22,666 bases of DNA from DATHGT01 sp035317605 (GCA_035317605.1 DATHGT010000226.1:1-22666); one strand, 5' to 3'; shown: positions 7,509 to 14,223, counted from the first letter of the stretch. Numbers and translations: made by a program. The notes: a model not told the origin generated them from the letters alone.

Positions 7509-7927
7509 CGTGCGCCCTCCGGTTGGAACAGCGGCAGCGTGACGTCGTCGTTGATCTTGGTGAACACGACCTCGACCGGCATGTCGCAATGGATGACTTT
7601 CGGATCAGGGGCCACGTTGATCAGGTTCGACATCATGCGCGGCCCCTCGCGCAACTCGATCATGGCCAGCACGTACGGCGTCGGGATCTTCCACGCGCGG
7701 TTGAAGACCTGATGCGAGATCTCGAACGAATGGAGCTTGCCCTTGCCGCTGGCCTCGATCCACCCCACGTCGCGGGCGTGGCACTTCGGGCACAGGATGC
7801 GCGGATAGAAGAACACGTGGCCGCACGCCCCGCACTTGGGCAGGCGCAGCTTGCCCTCACGCAGCCCCTCCCAGAACGGCTTGGCCTCCGGCGTTTGCGG
7901 CGAAGGCAACGGTCGATCGACGTCCAT
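7505..7927 (-). CDS. DUF35 zinc-ribbon/OB-fold protein, partner of the thiolase-fold protein
   Basis: A 140-residue protein of the DUF35 family. The N-terminal rubredoxin-like zinc ribbon uses C32, C35, C46 and C49 (CGACG...CPKC), and the OB-fold follows (SGKGKLHSFEI, TPYVLAMIELREGPRMMSNL, MPVEVVF). These proteins bind acyl-CoA and form obligate complexes with thiolase-like proteins (for example ChsH2 with Ltp2). The ATG at 7927 has GGAGG five bases upstream, so a longer frame starting 33 bases earlier is rejected. It is the first gene of the operon with the thiolase-fold protein and the SrkA-type kinase. A -10-like TACCAT lies 31 bases before the start. Confidence 0.92.
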   Translation of the reverse strand: MDVDRPLPSPQTPEAKPFWEGLREGKLRLPKCGACGHVFFYPRILCPKCHARDVGWIEASGKGKLHSFEISHQVFNRAWKIPTPYVLAMIELREGPRMMSNLINVAPDPKVIHCDMPVEVVFTKINDDVTLPLFQPEGAR

Positions 7928-7958
7928 GACGTCCTCCCTGTTTTGTGTTCGCCGCCGC

Positions 7959-7968
7959 ATGGTATCAC
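7959..7968 (-). promoter_or_regulatory. Predicted extended -10 of the DUF35 operon
   Basis: Minus-strand GTGATACCAT, an extended -10 (TG-A-TACCAT) ending 31 bases before the ATG of the DUF35 gene. The identical ten bases occur before the RidA gene at 20028-20037. No good -35 was found at the expected distance. Confidence 0.45.
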
Positions 7969-8014
7969 CGCCGCGGCGTACGGTGCGGCTGGGGCCGGAG
8001 ACTCGCGACGGGCG

Positions 8015-8605
8015 CTAGGGCCGCAGGCCAGTCTTCTTCAGCAGCCGTTCCAGGGTATCGACTCGCCCGGGGTCCTCGAGCACGTCGGCGAACTCGCGAA
8101 CAGTGGCGACGATTCGCGGGAGATCCAACGAGGCGCCATGGAGAAGCAGTAGCCGTTCCACGTCGTCGAGGTCGCGCGGCCGCGCGGCCACGAGCTTGTA
8201 GATCACGAGGTCGTCGGGGCGGGGGATCCGGATGAGTACACCGGCGTAGTCGATCGCTTCGCTGCGTCCGATGGCGTCGCGCTCGAACGGTAGCCACGCG
8301 AGGCTGACGTCCAGGTCCACTCCCGAGGGCTCGTGGCGCAGCAGCATGATCTGGCGGTCGCGTGCGAAGGTCAGAGCGCCAGCGATGCGCGGAACGATCC
8401 GGTGCTGCGCGAAAACGGAGAAGGTCCATTCGATGGGTTCATCGGGCGCGGTGACCGTTGCGTCGACGTCGGCGGTGTAGCGGGGAACTCCGTGGGCGAT
8501 CACCGCCACACCCCCGATGATCATCCACGGAACATTCAGGGCTCGGAGGCCGTCACACAGGGCCCGAAGCGCGTCGAGGAACTCCGGTGGTCGCGCCTCA
8601 CTCAC
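8015..8605 (-). CDS. Nucleotidyltransferase-fold protein (AbiEii/MNT-like), possible toxin
   Basis: A 196-residue protein with the polymerase-beta-type nucleotidyltransferase pattern: IIGGVAVIAHGVPRYTADVD (29-48) with G31-G32 and metal-binding D46 and D48, and a third acidic strand, GVDLDV (D97/D99). This matches the minimal nucleotidyltransferases often annotated as AbiEii or DUF6036-like. Many act as toxins or antitoxins that modify tRNA or proteins. The GTG start at 8605 forms a GTGA overlap with the stop of the 79-residue gene upstream, so the two are coupled; an ATG ten codons earlier would overlap the upstream gene by 34 bases and is less likely. The C-terminal helical part (DDLVIYKLVAARPRDLDDVE) is typical of the group. 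Toxin role is inferred from the two-gene layout. Confidence 0.8.
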   Translation of the reverse strand: MSEARPPEFLDALRALCDGLRALNVPWMIIGGVAVIAHGVPRYTADVDATVTAPDEPIEWTFSVFAQHRIVPRIAGALTFARDRQIMLLRHEPSGVDLDVSLAWLPFERDAIGRSEAIDYAGVLIRIPRPDDLVIYKLVAARPRDLDDVERLLLLHGASLDLPRIVATVREFADVLEDPGRVDTLERLLKKTGLRP

Positions 8606-8841
8606 CGGCAGAGACGATCGCGGAGCCGCTGCCACACCTCGCGGACGCGTTCGTCCTCTGCTTCTCGCAGAGGATCGTGGACGGCCCGATCCCCGAGGGC
8701 GTGGCGGCCCGCAGCGATCATGGACAGCGACAGGCCAATGGACCGTGCCCGATCGATGCCCCGGTCTCGCAGAGTCTGACGATCAACCTCCGCCGCCGCC
8801 TCGAAACCGGCGATCCAGCGGCGGACTTGTGTCGCGTCCAT
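8602..8841 (-). CDS. Small protein coupled to the nucleotidyltransferase, possible antitoxin
   Basis: A 79-residue protein, MDATQVRRWIAGFEAAAEVD then SIGLSLSMIAAGRHALGDR and a charged helical C-terminus. No family is recognised. It is rich in Arg, Glu and Asp and predicted mainly helical, with no signal peptide or membrane segment. It ends in a GTGA overlap with the nucleotidyltransferase start, the arrangement typical of toxin-antitoxin pairs. Similar small genes commonly precede such nucleotidyltransferases. The ATG has no clear Shine-Dalgarno; a TATGCT lies just six bases upstream, which could be a -10 giving a nearly leaderless transcript. Function is unproven. Confidence 0.68.
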   Translation of the reverse strand: MDATQVRRWIAGFEAAAEVDRQTLRDRGIDRARSIGLSLSMIAAGRHALGDRAVHDPLREAEDERVREVWQRLRDRLCR

Positions 8842-8890
8842 CTTTTGAGCATAGCGCGGGACAGCAGGCGTCGACCAGTCATGACGACAG

Positions 8891-8944
8891 GGGGTAGTGT
8901 CTCAGTTTGAAAATCGGGGTGGTGCATCACTTTGTGGGGTAGTG
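8891..8944. repeat. 9-bp direct repeat in an unexplained intergenic stretch
   Basis: GGGGTAGTG occurs at 8891-8899 and again at 8936-8944, 45 bases apart, in the 109-base gap between two minus-strand genes. The intervening sequence (TCTCAGTTTGAAAATC and beyond) is AT-richer than the surroundings and vaguely resembles an insertion-sequence end, but no transposase or inverted pair is present. Confidence 0.4.
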
Positions 8945-8950
8945 CGACCG

Positions 8951-10189
8951 TTAGATATTCGGGGAGCCGGGGTCGAGGCCGAGGAGGAGGCGGCCGGCGA
9001 GCTCGTAGGTGTCGGGGGCGACCCAGACGTGGGCGGCGGCGGTGTGGACGTCGCGCAGGCAGCGGTCGAGGCGGCTCTTCGCGTAGATCGCGGTGGCGCC
9101 GGCGAGGTTGTACATGAGGTCGACGGCCTGCGACGCGTTCGCGTAGGCCTGGGCGACGGCGAGCCGGTAGATCGCGCGCTGCGACGTCGACGGCGTCTCG
9201 CGGCGGCACACCGTCTCCCAGATGTCGCGCGTGGCCTCGCGCACGTACGCGCGGCCCGAGCCGACCAGCGCCTCGGCCTGGGCCACCTTCGCCTGGATGG
9301 TCGTGCGGGTGGCGAGCCGGCCCTCGGTCGCGTGCCACGTCGCGGACTTGCCGCCCGCCAGCTCGATGAACTCGTCGATGGCCACGCGCGCGATGCCGAG
9401 ACCGACCGCGGCGTGGGCGACGTGGGTCCAGCCCACGAACTGGTAGAGGGGTTGCGTCCGCTTGGAGACGTCGGTGCCGCGGTGGACACGCTCCTCGGGG
9501 ATGAACTTGTCGTTGATCGCCCAGTCGTGGCTGCCCGTGCCACGCATGCCGGTCGTGTACCACGTGTCGAAGATCTCGACCTCCGACGCCGGCAGCACGC
9601 ACCGGAGATAAACGGGCGCGCCGTCCGGACCGAGGCGCGGCCGGTCGCCGTCGTAGAGGTGACAGCCCGCGAGCATCCAGCCCGCCAGCCGGACGTTGCT
9701 GCCCTGCGTCCAGCTTCCGGTGAGCCGATAGCCGCCGGGCACGACGTGCGCGCGGCCCTTGGGCGGGCCCGAGCCGGCCATGATCGTCTTCCGCGGCGAC
9801 GTGAACATGGCGCGGAGCGTGTCGTCGGGCAGCCCGCGCGCGGTGATGGTCATGGCTCCCGTCGAGATCAGCACGCTCCAGCCGGCGACGCTGTCGGCCT
9901 GCGTCAGCGCCTCGATCACGTCGAAGTAGGTCAGCGGATCCAGCTCGCCCCCGCCCAGTGAGCGCGGCAGGTACATGCGATAGAGACCGGCGTCGGCCAT
10001 GGCCTGCACGATCGGCTCGGGGAGCGAGCGCGCGGCCTCGGTCGCCTCGGCCGTCTCGCGGAGTCGCGGAGCCAGCTCGCGCACCGCCGCGAGCAGGTCC
10101 TCCCGCGCGTAGCTCGGCTGAACGTGACCATCCGTGCCGGTCGTGACGCACGAAGCGGACGCCGGGCTCGGACGGGCGGGGGTCGTCAT
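8951..10189 (-). CDS. Acyl-CoA dehydrogenase-fold protein, class D flavin monooxygenase-like
   Basis: A 412-residue protein with the acyl-CoA dehydrogenase fold. The N-terminal helical domain (LPEPIVQAMADAGLYRMYLP near 57-76) precedes a beta domain with GMRGTGSHDW (214-223) and a C-terminal helical domain ending in RCLRDVHTAAAH (376-387). The catalytic glutamate of true acyl-CoA dehydrogenases is not seen, while the R-D-x-H-T-x-x-x-H pattern matches reduced-flavin monooxygenases such as HsaA, HpaB/C2 and DszC. It probably hydroxylates an aromatic or other small substrate with FMNH2/FADH2 from a separate reductase, which is not in this window. The ATG at 10189 lacks a visible Shine-Dalgarno and lies 18 bases after the stop of the exported-protein gene, so co-transcription is likely. 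Alternative: an unusual acyl-CoA dehydrogenase. Confidence 0.87.
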   Translation of the reverse strand: MTTPARPSPASASCVTTGTDGHVQPSYAREDLLAAVRELAPRLRETAEATEAARSLPEPIVQAMADAGLYRMYLPRSLGGGELDPLTYFDVIEALTQADSVAGWSVLISTGAMTITARGLPDDTLRAMFTSPRKTIMAGSGPPKGRAHVVPGGYRLTGSWTQGSNVRLAGWMLAGCHLYDGDRPRLGPDGAPVYLRCVLPASEVEIFDTWYTTGMRGTGSHDWAINDKFIPEERVHRGTDVSKRTQPLYQFVGWTHVAHAAVGLGIARVAIDEFIELAGGKSATWHATEGRLATRTTIQAKVAQAEALVGSGRAYVREATRDIWETVCRRETPSTSQRAIYRLAVAQAYANASQAVDLMYNLAGATAIYAKSRLDRCLRDVHTAAAHVWVAPDTYELAGRLLLGLDPGSPNI

Positions 10190-10207
10190 TATGTGGCGCG
10201 CAACGGC

Positions 10208-10660
10208 CTATGGCTTGGGCACGGGGCCGACACGTTTCAGCGAGACGGTTCGAGGACGTGCCCCGCCTTCGGCCGCCTGGTAGTCACCCTGAAGCCAGTC
10301 CTTGTCCGCGAGCCGGAGCCGGAGGTTGCTGCCGTTTCGATACGTCAGCGTGAGCGTCACGCCGTCGGCCGTCTCCGTGAGCTGCGCGGCGGAACTCCGG
10401 AAGCGCGCGGGCTTCTCTCCTGGCAGGCCGTAGGTCGCGTCGACGGTCCAGCCCCCCTTGCTCGGCTTGACGGACCGGATGATCAGCACGCGCTCACGCA
10501 CCGGTGTCTCGGCGCCCCGGCGTACACCGATCTGCTGCTGGGTGCCTTCCCACCTACCGACGAGCTCGGCCGTCAGGTCGCGCTGCGCCACCGATGTGCC
10601 CGCGCAGACCACGACCGCCACCGCGCTCATCACCGCCGTCACCACGCCCTTCAGCGACAT
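10208..10660 (-). CDS. Small exported protein of unknown function
   Basis: A 150-residue protein with a clear Sec signal peptide: K4, a hydrophobic stretch (VVTAVMSAVAVVVCAG, 6-21) and a likely cleavage site SVA|Q after residue 25. The mature part (about 125 residues) is predicted mostly beta: LVGRWEGTQQQ, VLIIRSV, GWTVDATYGL, GVTLTLTYRNGSNLRLRL, WLQGDYQAA. That resembles lipocalin-like or small beta-barrel periplasmic proteins in which GRW-x-G opens the fold, but no named family is recognised. The ATG is preceded by AGGAGG at five bases, a strong ribosome binding site. It is the first gene of a probable two-gene transcript with the flavin monooxygenase-like gene. Confidence 0.82.
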   Translation of the reverse strand: MSLKGVVTAVMSAVAVVVCAGTSVAQRDLTAELVGRWEGTQQQIGVRRGAETPVRERVLIIRSVKPSKGGWTVDATYGLPGEKPARFRSSAAQLTETADGVTLTLTYRNGSNLRLRLADKDWLQGDYQAAEGGARPRTVSLKRVGPVPKP

Positions 10661-10720
10661 CGTCGCCTCCTTTCCGCGCCGAGCGATCGGCCGTTCGGCG
10701 CGTCGTCCTCATCTGTCCGG

Positions 10721-10749
10721 ATTGTGAAGGGCCGATCCACGATGCGCAA
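10721..10749 (-). promoter_or_regulatory. Predicted promoter of the exported-protein gene
   Basis: On the minus strand, TTGCGC (10744-10749) lies 17 bases before CACAAT (10721-10726). The spacing is optimal; the boxes match the sigma70 consensus at three and four of six bases. It lies in the divergent region shared with the crotonase gene. Confidence 0.35.
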
Positions 10750-10765
10750 CCCGGACGTTCCGCGT

Positions 10766-10785
10766 CGGCCATCGTATGATGGCCG
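10766..10785. promoter_or_regulatory. Operator-like palindrome over the crotonase -10
   Basis: CGGCCATCGTATGATGGCCG: a perfect 8-base inverted repeat with a GTAT spacer. It covers a -10-like TATGAT (10775-10780), 34 bases before the crotonase ATG. A repressor binding here would block transcription; the size and symmetry suit a TetR- or GntR-type regulator, but no regulator gene is in the window. Confidence 0.55.
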
Positions 10786-10814
10786 GGCTCGGACACGAGA
10801 TCGGAGAGGAGACC

Positions 10815-11588
10815 ATGGCCGACGAGATCCTGTGTGAAATTTCAGACGGTGTCGCGACGCTGACCCTGAACCGGCCGGAGAAGCGCAATGCCATGAATAG
10901 CGCGGTGCTCGACGGCCTCCGGCAATACTTCGACGAGCTGGAGGAACACCGCGACGTCCGCGCGGTCGTCGTCCGCGGCGCCGGCAAGGCGTTCTGCTCG
11001 GGGATGGATCTCAACGAGATGGGCCGCAAGCAGCGCGAGGCGGCCGATCCCGAGACCGGGGTGACCGCGGTGCTCCAGCACATCGAGCGCTCGCGCCATC
11101 CCACCATCGCGCTGATCCACGGCGACGCCTACGCGGGCGGCTGCGAGCTGGCGCTGCACTGCGATCTCCGCGTGGCGGCCGACGTCGTGCGCTTCGCGAT
11201 GCCGCTGGCCCGGATCGGCTTGGTGGTGCCGTTTCCGCTCGGGATGAAGCTCGTCGAGGTCGTGGGCCCCGCGGCGGCGCGCGAGATCCTCCTTACCGGC
11301 CGCCCGATCGACGCGCGCCGTGCGCTCGAGATAGGGATGGTGCACCGGGTCGTTCCCGCCGCCGAGGTTGAGGCCGTGACGTACGAGATGGCGCGCGCGA
11401 TCGCCGACAATGCGCCGCTGTCGCTGGCCGGCATGAAGGCGATGATCCGGCGCGCGATCTCGGCGCGCGAGCGCATCGACCACGCCGACCTGGACGTCGA
11501 GGTCACCCGCGCCCGCAGGAGCGCCGACGCGCGCGAAGGCGTCCGCGCCATGCTCGAGAAGCGCCGCCCCAACTTCACGGGGGAGTGA
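10815..11588 (+). CDS. Enoyl-CoA hydratase/isomerase family protein (crotonase)
   Basis: A 257-residue crotonase, normal length. It has LNRPEKRNAMN (18-28), the oxyanion-hole segments AGKAFCSGMDL (56-66) and AYAGGCELALHCDLRVAA (105-122), and the trimerisation-side segment GRPIDARRALEIGMVHRVVP. The first catalytic glutamate of hydratases is E111. The second, normally in a P-E pair after the FA/FG strand, is replaced: here P130 is followed by L131. Ordinary syn-hydration is therefore doubtful, and an isomerase, hydrolase, lyase or other crotonase chemistry is possible. The ATG at 10815 has GAGAGGAG close upstream, and an earlier in-frame ATG at 10776 lies inside the promoter palindrome and is rejected. 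It heads a group of CoA and hydroxyacid genes. Confidence 0.92.
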   Translation: MADEILCEISDGVATLTLNRPEKRNAMNSAVLDGLRQYFDELEEHRDVRAVVVRGAGKAFCSGMDLNEMGRKQREAADPETGVTAVLQHIERSRHPTIALIHGDAYAGGCELALHCDLRVAADVVRFAMPLARIGLVVPFPLGMKLVEVVGPAAAREILLTGRPIDARRALEIGMVHRVVPAAEVEAVTYEMARAIADNAPLSLAGMKAMIRRAISARERIDHADLDVEVTRARRSADAREGVRAMLEKRRPNFTGE

Positions 11589-11607
11589 GCGAACAGCGGT
11601 GGGGGGT

Positions 11608-11639
11608 GTCGGGGAGGAGCGGCGCTCGCTCCCCCCGAC
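11608..11639 (+). terminator. Strong GC hairpin after the crotonase gene
   Basis: GTCGGGGAGGAGCG (11608-11621) pairs with CGCTCCCCCCGAC (11627-11639) in a 13-base-pair stem with one bulged A and a GCGCT loop. It lies 20 bases after the crotonase stop. No T-run follows, so it may be an attenuating or RNA-stabilising hairpin rather than a full intrinsic terminator. Confidence 0.5.
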
Positions 11640-11665
11640 CCTAATGAGGTAAGCTTCGGGCGCCC

Positions 11666-12109
11666 ATGAGCCAGACATCGCCCGGCGCTCCCGACGATCC
11701 GCTGGCCGCGATCCGCGCGCGCTGCGAGGACAATCTCTACTGGCGCTATCTCGGCGTCACGGTGGAGGACGCCAAGCCGGGCTGGGTGCGGTTGCGCGTG
11801 GACGTGCGCGACGAGCTGCGCAACGCGGCGGGCGCGCCCGTGCACGGGGGCGTGATGTCGGCGCTCGTCGACATGGCCGTGGGCGGCGCGCTCGGCACGC
11901 TGAGCGACGCGGCCGCGGGTGGCGTGAACCAGTCCACGCTCGATCTCAACGTGAGCTTTCTCGCGGCCGCCACCGAGGGGCCGATCTTCGCCGAGGGCAA
12001 GATCCTGCGCCGCGGGCGCACGATCGCCTTCGGCGAGGCCAGCGTCACCGACGCCGGCGGCCGCCTCTGCGCCGTCGGCCGCGCGACCTACATGATCATC
12101 GCCCGATAG
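11666..12109 (+). CDS. PaaI-type hotdog thioesterase
   Basis: A 147-residue hotdog-fold protein of the PaaI/YdiI acyl-CoA thioesterase group. The signature RNAAGAPVHGGVMSALVDMA (52-71) holds N53, H60-G61-G62 and D69 at the positions used in this family for thioester binding and hydrolysis. It is followed by STLDLNVSFLAAAT and the closing strands GKILRRGRTIAFGEASVTD and GRLCAVGRATYMI. It probably hydrolyses a medium or aromatic acyl-CoA to free CoA, acting as a housekeeping or salvage step. The ATG lies close behind a TAAGCT sequence and has no strong ribosome binding site. Ten bases separate it from the hydroxyacid dehydrogenase. The hairpin upstream may lower its expression relative to the crotonase. 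Confidence 0.9.
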   Translation: MSQTSPGAPDDPLAAIRARCEDNLYWRYLGVTVEDAKPGWVRLRVDVRDELRNAAGAPVHGGVMSALVDMAVGGALGTLSDAAAGGVNQSTLDLNVSFLAAATEGPIFAEGKILRRGRTIAFGEASVTDAGGRLCAVGRATYMIIAR

Positions 12110-12119
12110 GAGCCCTCCC

Positions 12120-13082
12120 ATGAAGATCCTCTACACGCCGAACATGATCGCTCCCAGCATCACCGACGAACAGCGCGCGCAGATCCTGGCCGCGGCCGGT
12201 CCCGGGTCGAACATCGTGGACGCCAAGGACGAGGCCAAGCAGCGCGCGGAGATTACCGACACGGACATGATCTTCGGCCGCGTGTCCAATGACGTGTTCG
12301 TGCTGGGCAAGAAGGTGCGCTACTACCACTCGATCGGCGCCGGCGTGGACGCGATCCTCACCCAGGAGCTGGTCGAGAGCGACGTGATCCTGGCCAGCGA
12401 GAAGGGCGAGGTCGGCATCCATCTGGCCGAGCACGCGATGGCGCTCTTGCTGGGCCTCACGCGCGGGCTGCACACGGCCATCCGCAAGCCCGACTACACC
12501 CTGCGCGAGCCGATCCGCCGGGAGCAGTGGGAGCTCTACGACAAGACCCTCGGCATCGTCGGCTTCGGCGGCACCGGGCACGCGGTGGCGCAACGGGCCG
12601 GGGCGTTCGGCATGCGCATGCTCGCCGTCGACATCGAGGACGTGCCGCCGGCGCTCGGGGTCAAAGAAGTGTGGAAGACGGACCGGATGCCGCAGCTGCT
12701 CGGTGAGTCCGACGTGGTCGTCATCTGCCTGCCGCTGACCAAGGCCACGCACCATCTCTTCTCGCGCGACCTGTTCCGGCAGATGAAGCGTACGGCGATC
12801 CTGATCAACGTCACGCGCGGGGCGATCGTCTACGGCGACGACGTGGTCAAGGCGCTCGACGAGGGACTCATCTGGGGCGCCGGCCTCGACGTGACCGATC
12901 CCGAGCCGCTGCCCCTCGATCACCCGCTGTGGCGGCATCCCCGCGTGATCGTCACCCCGCACACCGCGGGAGGCTCGCCGCGCCGCCGCGATCGGGTGGT
13001 GTCGACGTTCGTGGAGAACCTCAAGCGCATGAAGACCGGCGAGCCGCTGCTCGCGCTGATCGACAAGCGCAAGGGATATTGA
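12120..13082 (+). CDS. D-isomer specific 2-hydroxyacid dehydrogenase
   Basis: A 320-residue NAD(P)-dependent 2-hydroxyacid dehydrogenase with typical two-domain layout. The Rossmann motif is GIVGFGGTGHAVA (145-157). The catalytic triad is R233 (NVTRGAIV), E262 (VTDPEPLP) and H281 (TPHTAG). It reduces a 2-oxoacid to the D-2-hydroxyacid or the reverse; the substrate (glyoxylate, hydroxypyruvate, phosphoglycerate, branched-chain oxoacid) is not determined. There is no C-terminal ACT domain, so classical phosphoglycerate dehydrogenase with regulation is unlikely. AGGAG seven bases before the ATG fixes the start. The stop touches the GTG start of the CoA-transferase, which suggests that its product or substrate is activated by that enzyme. 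Confidence 0.93.
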   Translation: MKILYTPNMIAPSITDEQRAQILAAAGPGSNIVDAKDEAKQRAEITDTDMIFGRVSNDVFVLGKKVRYYHSIGAGVDAILTQELVESDVILASEKGEVGIHLAEHAMALLLGLTRGLHTAIRKPDYTLREPIRREQWELYDKTLGIVGFGGTGHAVAQRAGAFGMRMLAVDIEDVPPALGVKEVWKTDRMPQLLGESDVVVICLPLTKATHHLFSRDLFRQMKRTAILINVTRGAIVYGDDVVKALDEGLIWGAGLDVTDPEPLPLDHPLWRHPRVIVTPHTAGGSPRRRDRVVSTFVENLKRMKTGEPLLALIDKRKGY

Positions 13083-14207
13083 GTGTTGCTGCCGCTATCC
13101 GGCATCAAGGTCGTCGAGGTCGGCCAGAACCTGGCCGGCCCGGTGGCGAGCCAGATCATGGCGGACCTCGGCGCCGACGTGATCAAGGTCGAGAAGCCCG
13201 GCGGCGGCGACGACTCGCGCGCCTGGGGCCCGCCGTTCGTCGACGGCACCTCGATGACGTTTCACTCGGTGAATCGCGGCAAACGCTCGGTCGTCCTCGA
13301 TCTCGCCGACCCCCAGGGCATGCAGGCCCTCCGCCGGCTCGTCGACGAGGCCGACGTATTCGTCCACAACCTCCGGCCCGGCGCGGCCGAGTCGCTCGGC
13401 CTCACCGGGGAGGCGCTGCGGGCCTCGAATCCTCGGCTGATCTATTGTTCAGTTGGCGCGTTCGGTCATCACGGCCCGCTCAGCCGCAAGCCGGCCTACG
13501 AGATCCTGGTGCAGGCCTTCGCCGGGCTCATGAGCGTGACCGGCGAGGCCGACGGCCCGCCCGTGCGCATGGGCACCTCGGTGATCGATTACGGCACCGG
13601 CATCTGGACCGCGCTGGCCACCATGGCCGCGCTGCTCCAGCGCCAGCAGACGGGGCAGGGGTGCGTGGTCGAGACCTCGCTGTTCGAGACCGGGCTCTTC
13701 TGGCTCGCGCGCCAGTTCGCCGAGGTCAAGGTCGGCGGCAACGTGCCCCAGCGCCACGCCACCGGCAGCCCGCGCATCGTCGGGTTCCAGGCCTTCGAGA
13801 CCCAGGACGGGCCGCTGGTGGTCGCGCCCGGCAACGATCGCCTGTTCTTCAGGCTGGGCGAAGTCCTCGGCCATCCCGAGTGGGCCAAGGATCCGCGCTT
13901 CGCCACGACAGCGGATCGCCTGAACCACAAGGACTATCTGGTCGACGAGATCCAGCGGGTCTTCCTCACCGACACCAAGCAGCGCTGGACGGAGAAGCTC
14001 GAGGCGCTCGGCGTGCCCTGCGCGCCGATGCTGGCGATCCCCGAGGTGCTCGAGGATCCGCAGACGCTGGCGATGGACATGTTCGCCAAGCTTCCCGGAG
14101 TGGATGCCGAGGTCGTGCGTCTGCCGATGTCGTTCGACGGCCAGCGTCCGCCGCTGCCCGGCCGCGCCCCGCGTCTCGGCGAGCACCAACCGACGTGGGG
14201 GTCCTAG
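13083..14207 (+). CDS. CaiB/BaiF family (class III) CoA-transferase
   Basis: A 374-residue class III CoA-transferase, matching CaiB, formyl-CoA transferase and FldA/HadA. Landmarks are the N-terminal LSGIKVVEVGQNLAGP (5-20), DLGADVIKVEKPGGGD (28-43), NLRPGAAESLGL and RLIYCSVGAFGHHGP. The nucleophilic aspartate is D169 in TSVIDYGTG, the same number as in formyl-CoA transferase, and E140 in the PAYE segment is also conserved. It moves CoA from a donor to a carboxylic acid such as a 2-hydroxyacid. The GTG start directly abuts the preceding stop (TGA then GTG), with AAGGGA six bases upstream as ribosome binding site. In clostridia a D-2-hydroxyacid dehydrogenase and a related CoA-transferase act in sequence, which fits this pair; the donor and acceptor here are unknown. 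Confidence 0.92.
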   Translation: MLLPLSGIKVVEVGQNLAGPVASQIMADLGADVIKVEKPGGGDDSRAWGPPFVDGTSMTFHSVNRGKRSVVLDLADPQGMQALRRLVDEADVFVHNLRPGAAESLGLTGEALRASNPRLIYCSVGAFGHHGPLSRKPAYEILVQAFAGLMSVTGEADGPPVRMGTSVIDYGTGIWTALATMAALLQRQQTGQGCVVETSLFETGLFWLARQFAEVKVGGNVPQRHATGSPRIVGFQAFETQDGPLVVAPGNDRLFFRLGEVLGHPEWAKDPRFATTADRLNHKDYLVDEIQRVFLTDTKQRWTEKLEALGVPCAPMLAIPEVLEDPQTLAMDMFAKLPGVDAEVVRLPMSFDGQRPPLPGRAPRLGEHQPTWGS

Positions 14208-14223
14208 CCGCCCCGGCAAAGCC

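Noticed and set aside
6522..7712. A 396-codon plus-strand open frame opposite the thiolase-fold and DUF35 genes
   Set aside because: No recognisable domain, rich in Gly/Ala/Arg/His, antisense to two well-supported genes.
8891..8944. Possible insertion-sequence end
   Set aside because: No transposase, no inverted terminal repeats and no target-site duplication around a gene; kept only as an unexplained repeat.
8897..9961. A 354-codon open frame on the plus strand opposite the monooxygenase-like gene
   Set aside because: Low-complexity Arg/Ala/Gly/Val-rich translation, antisense to a clearly recognised protein; an artefact of high GC third positions.
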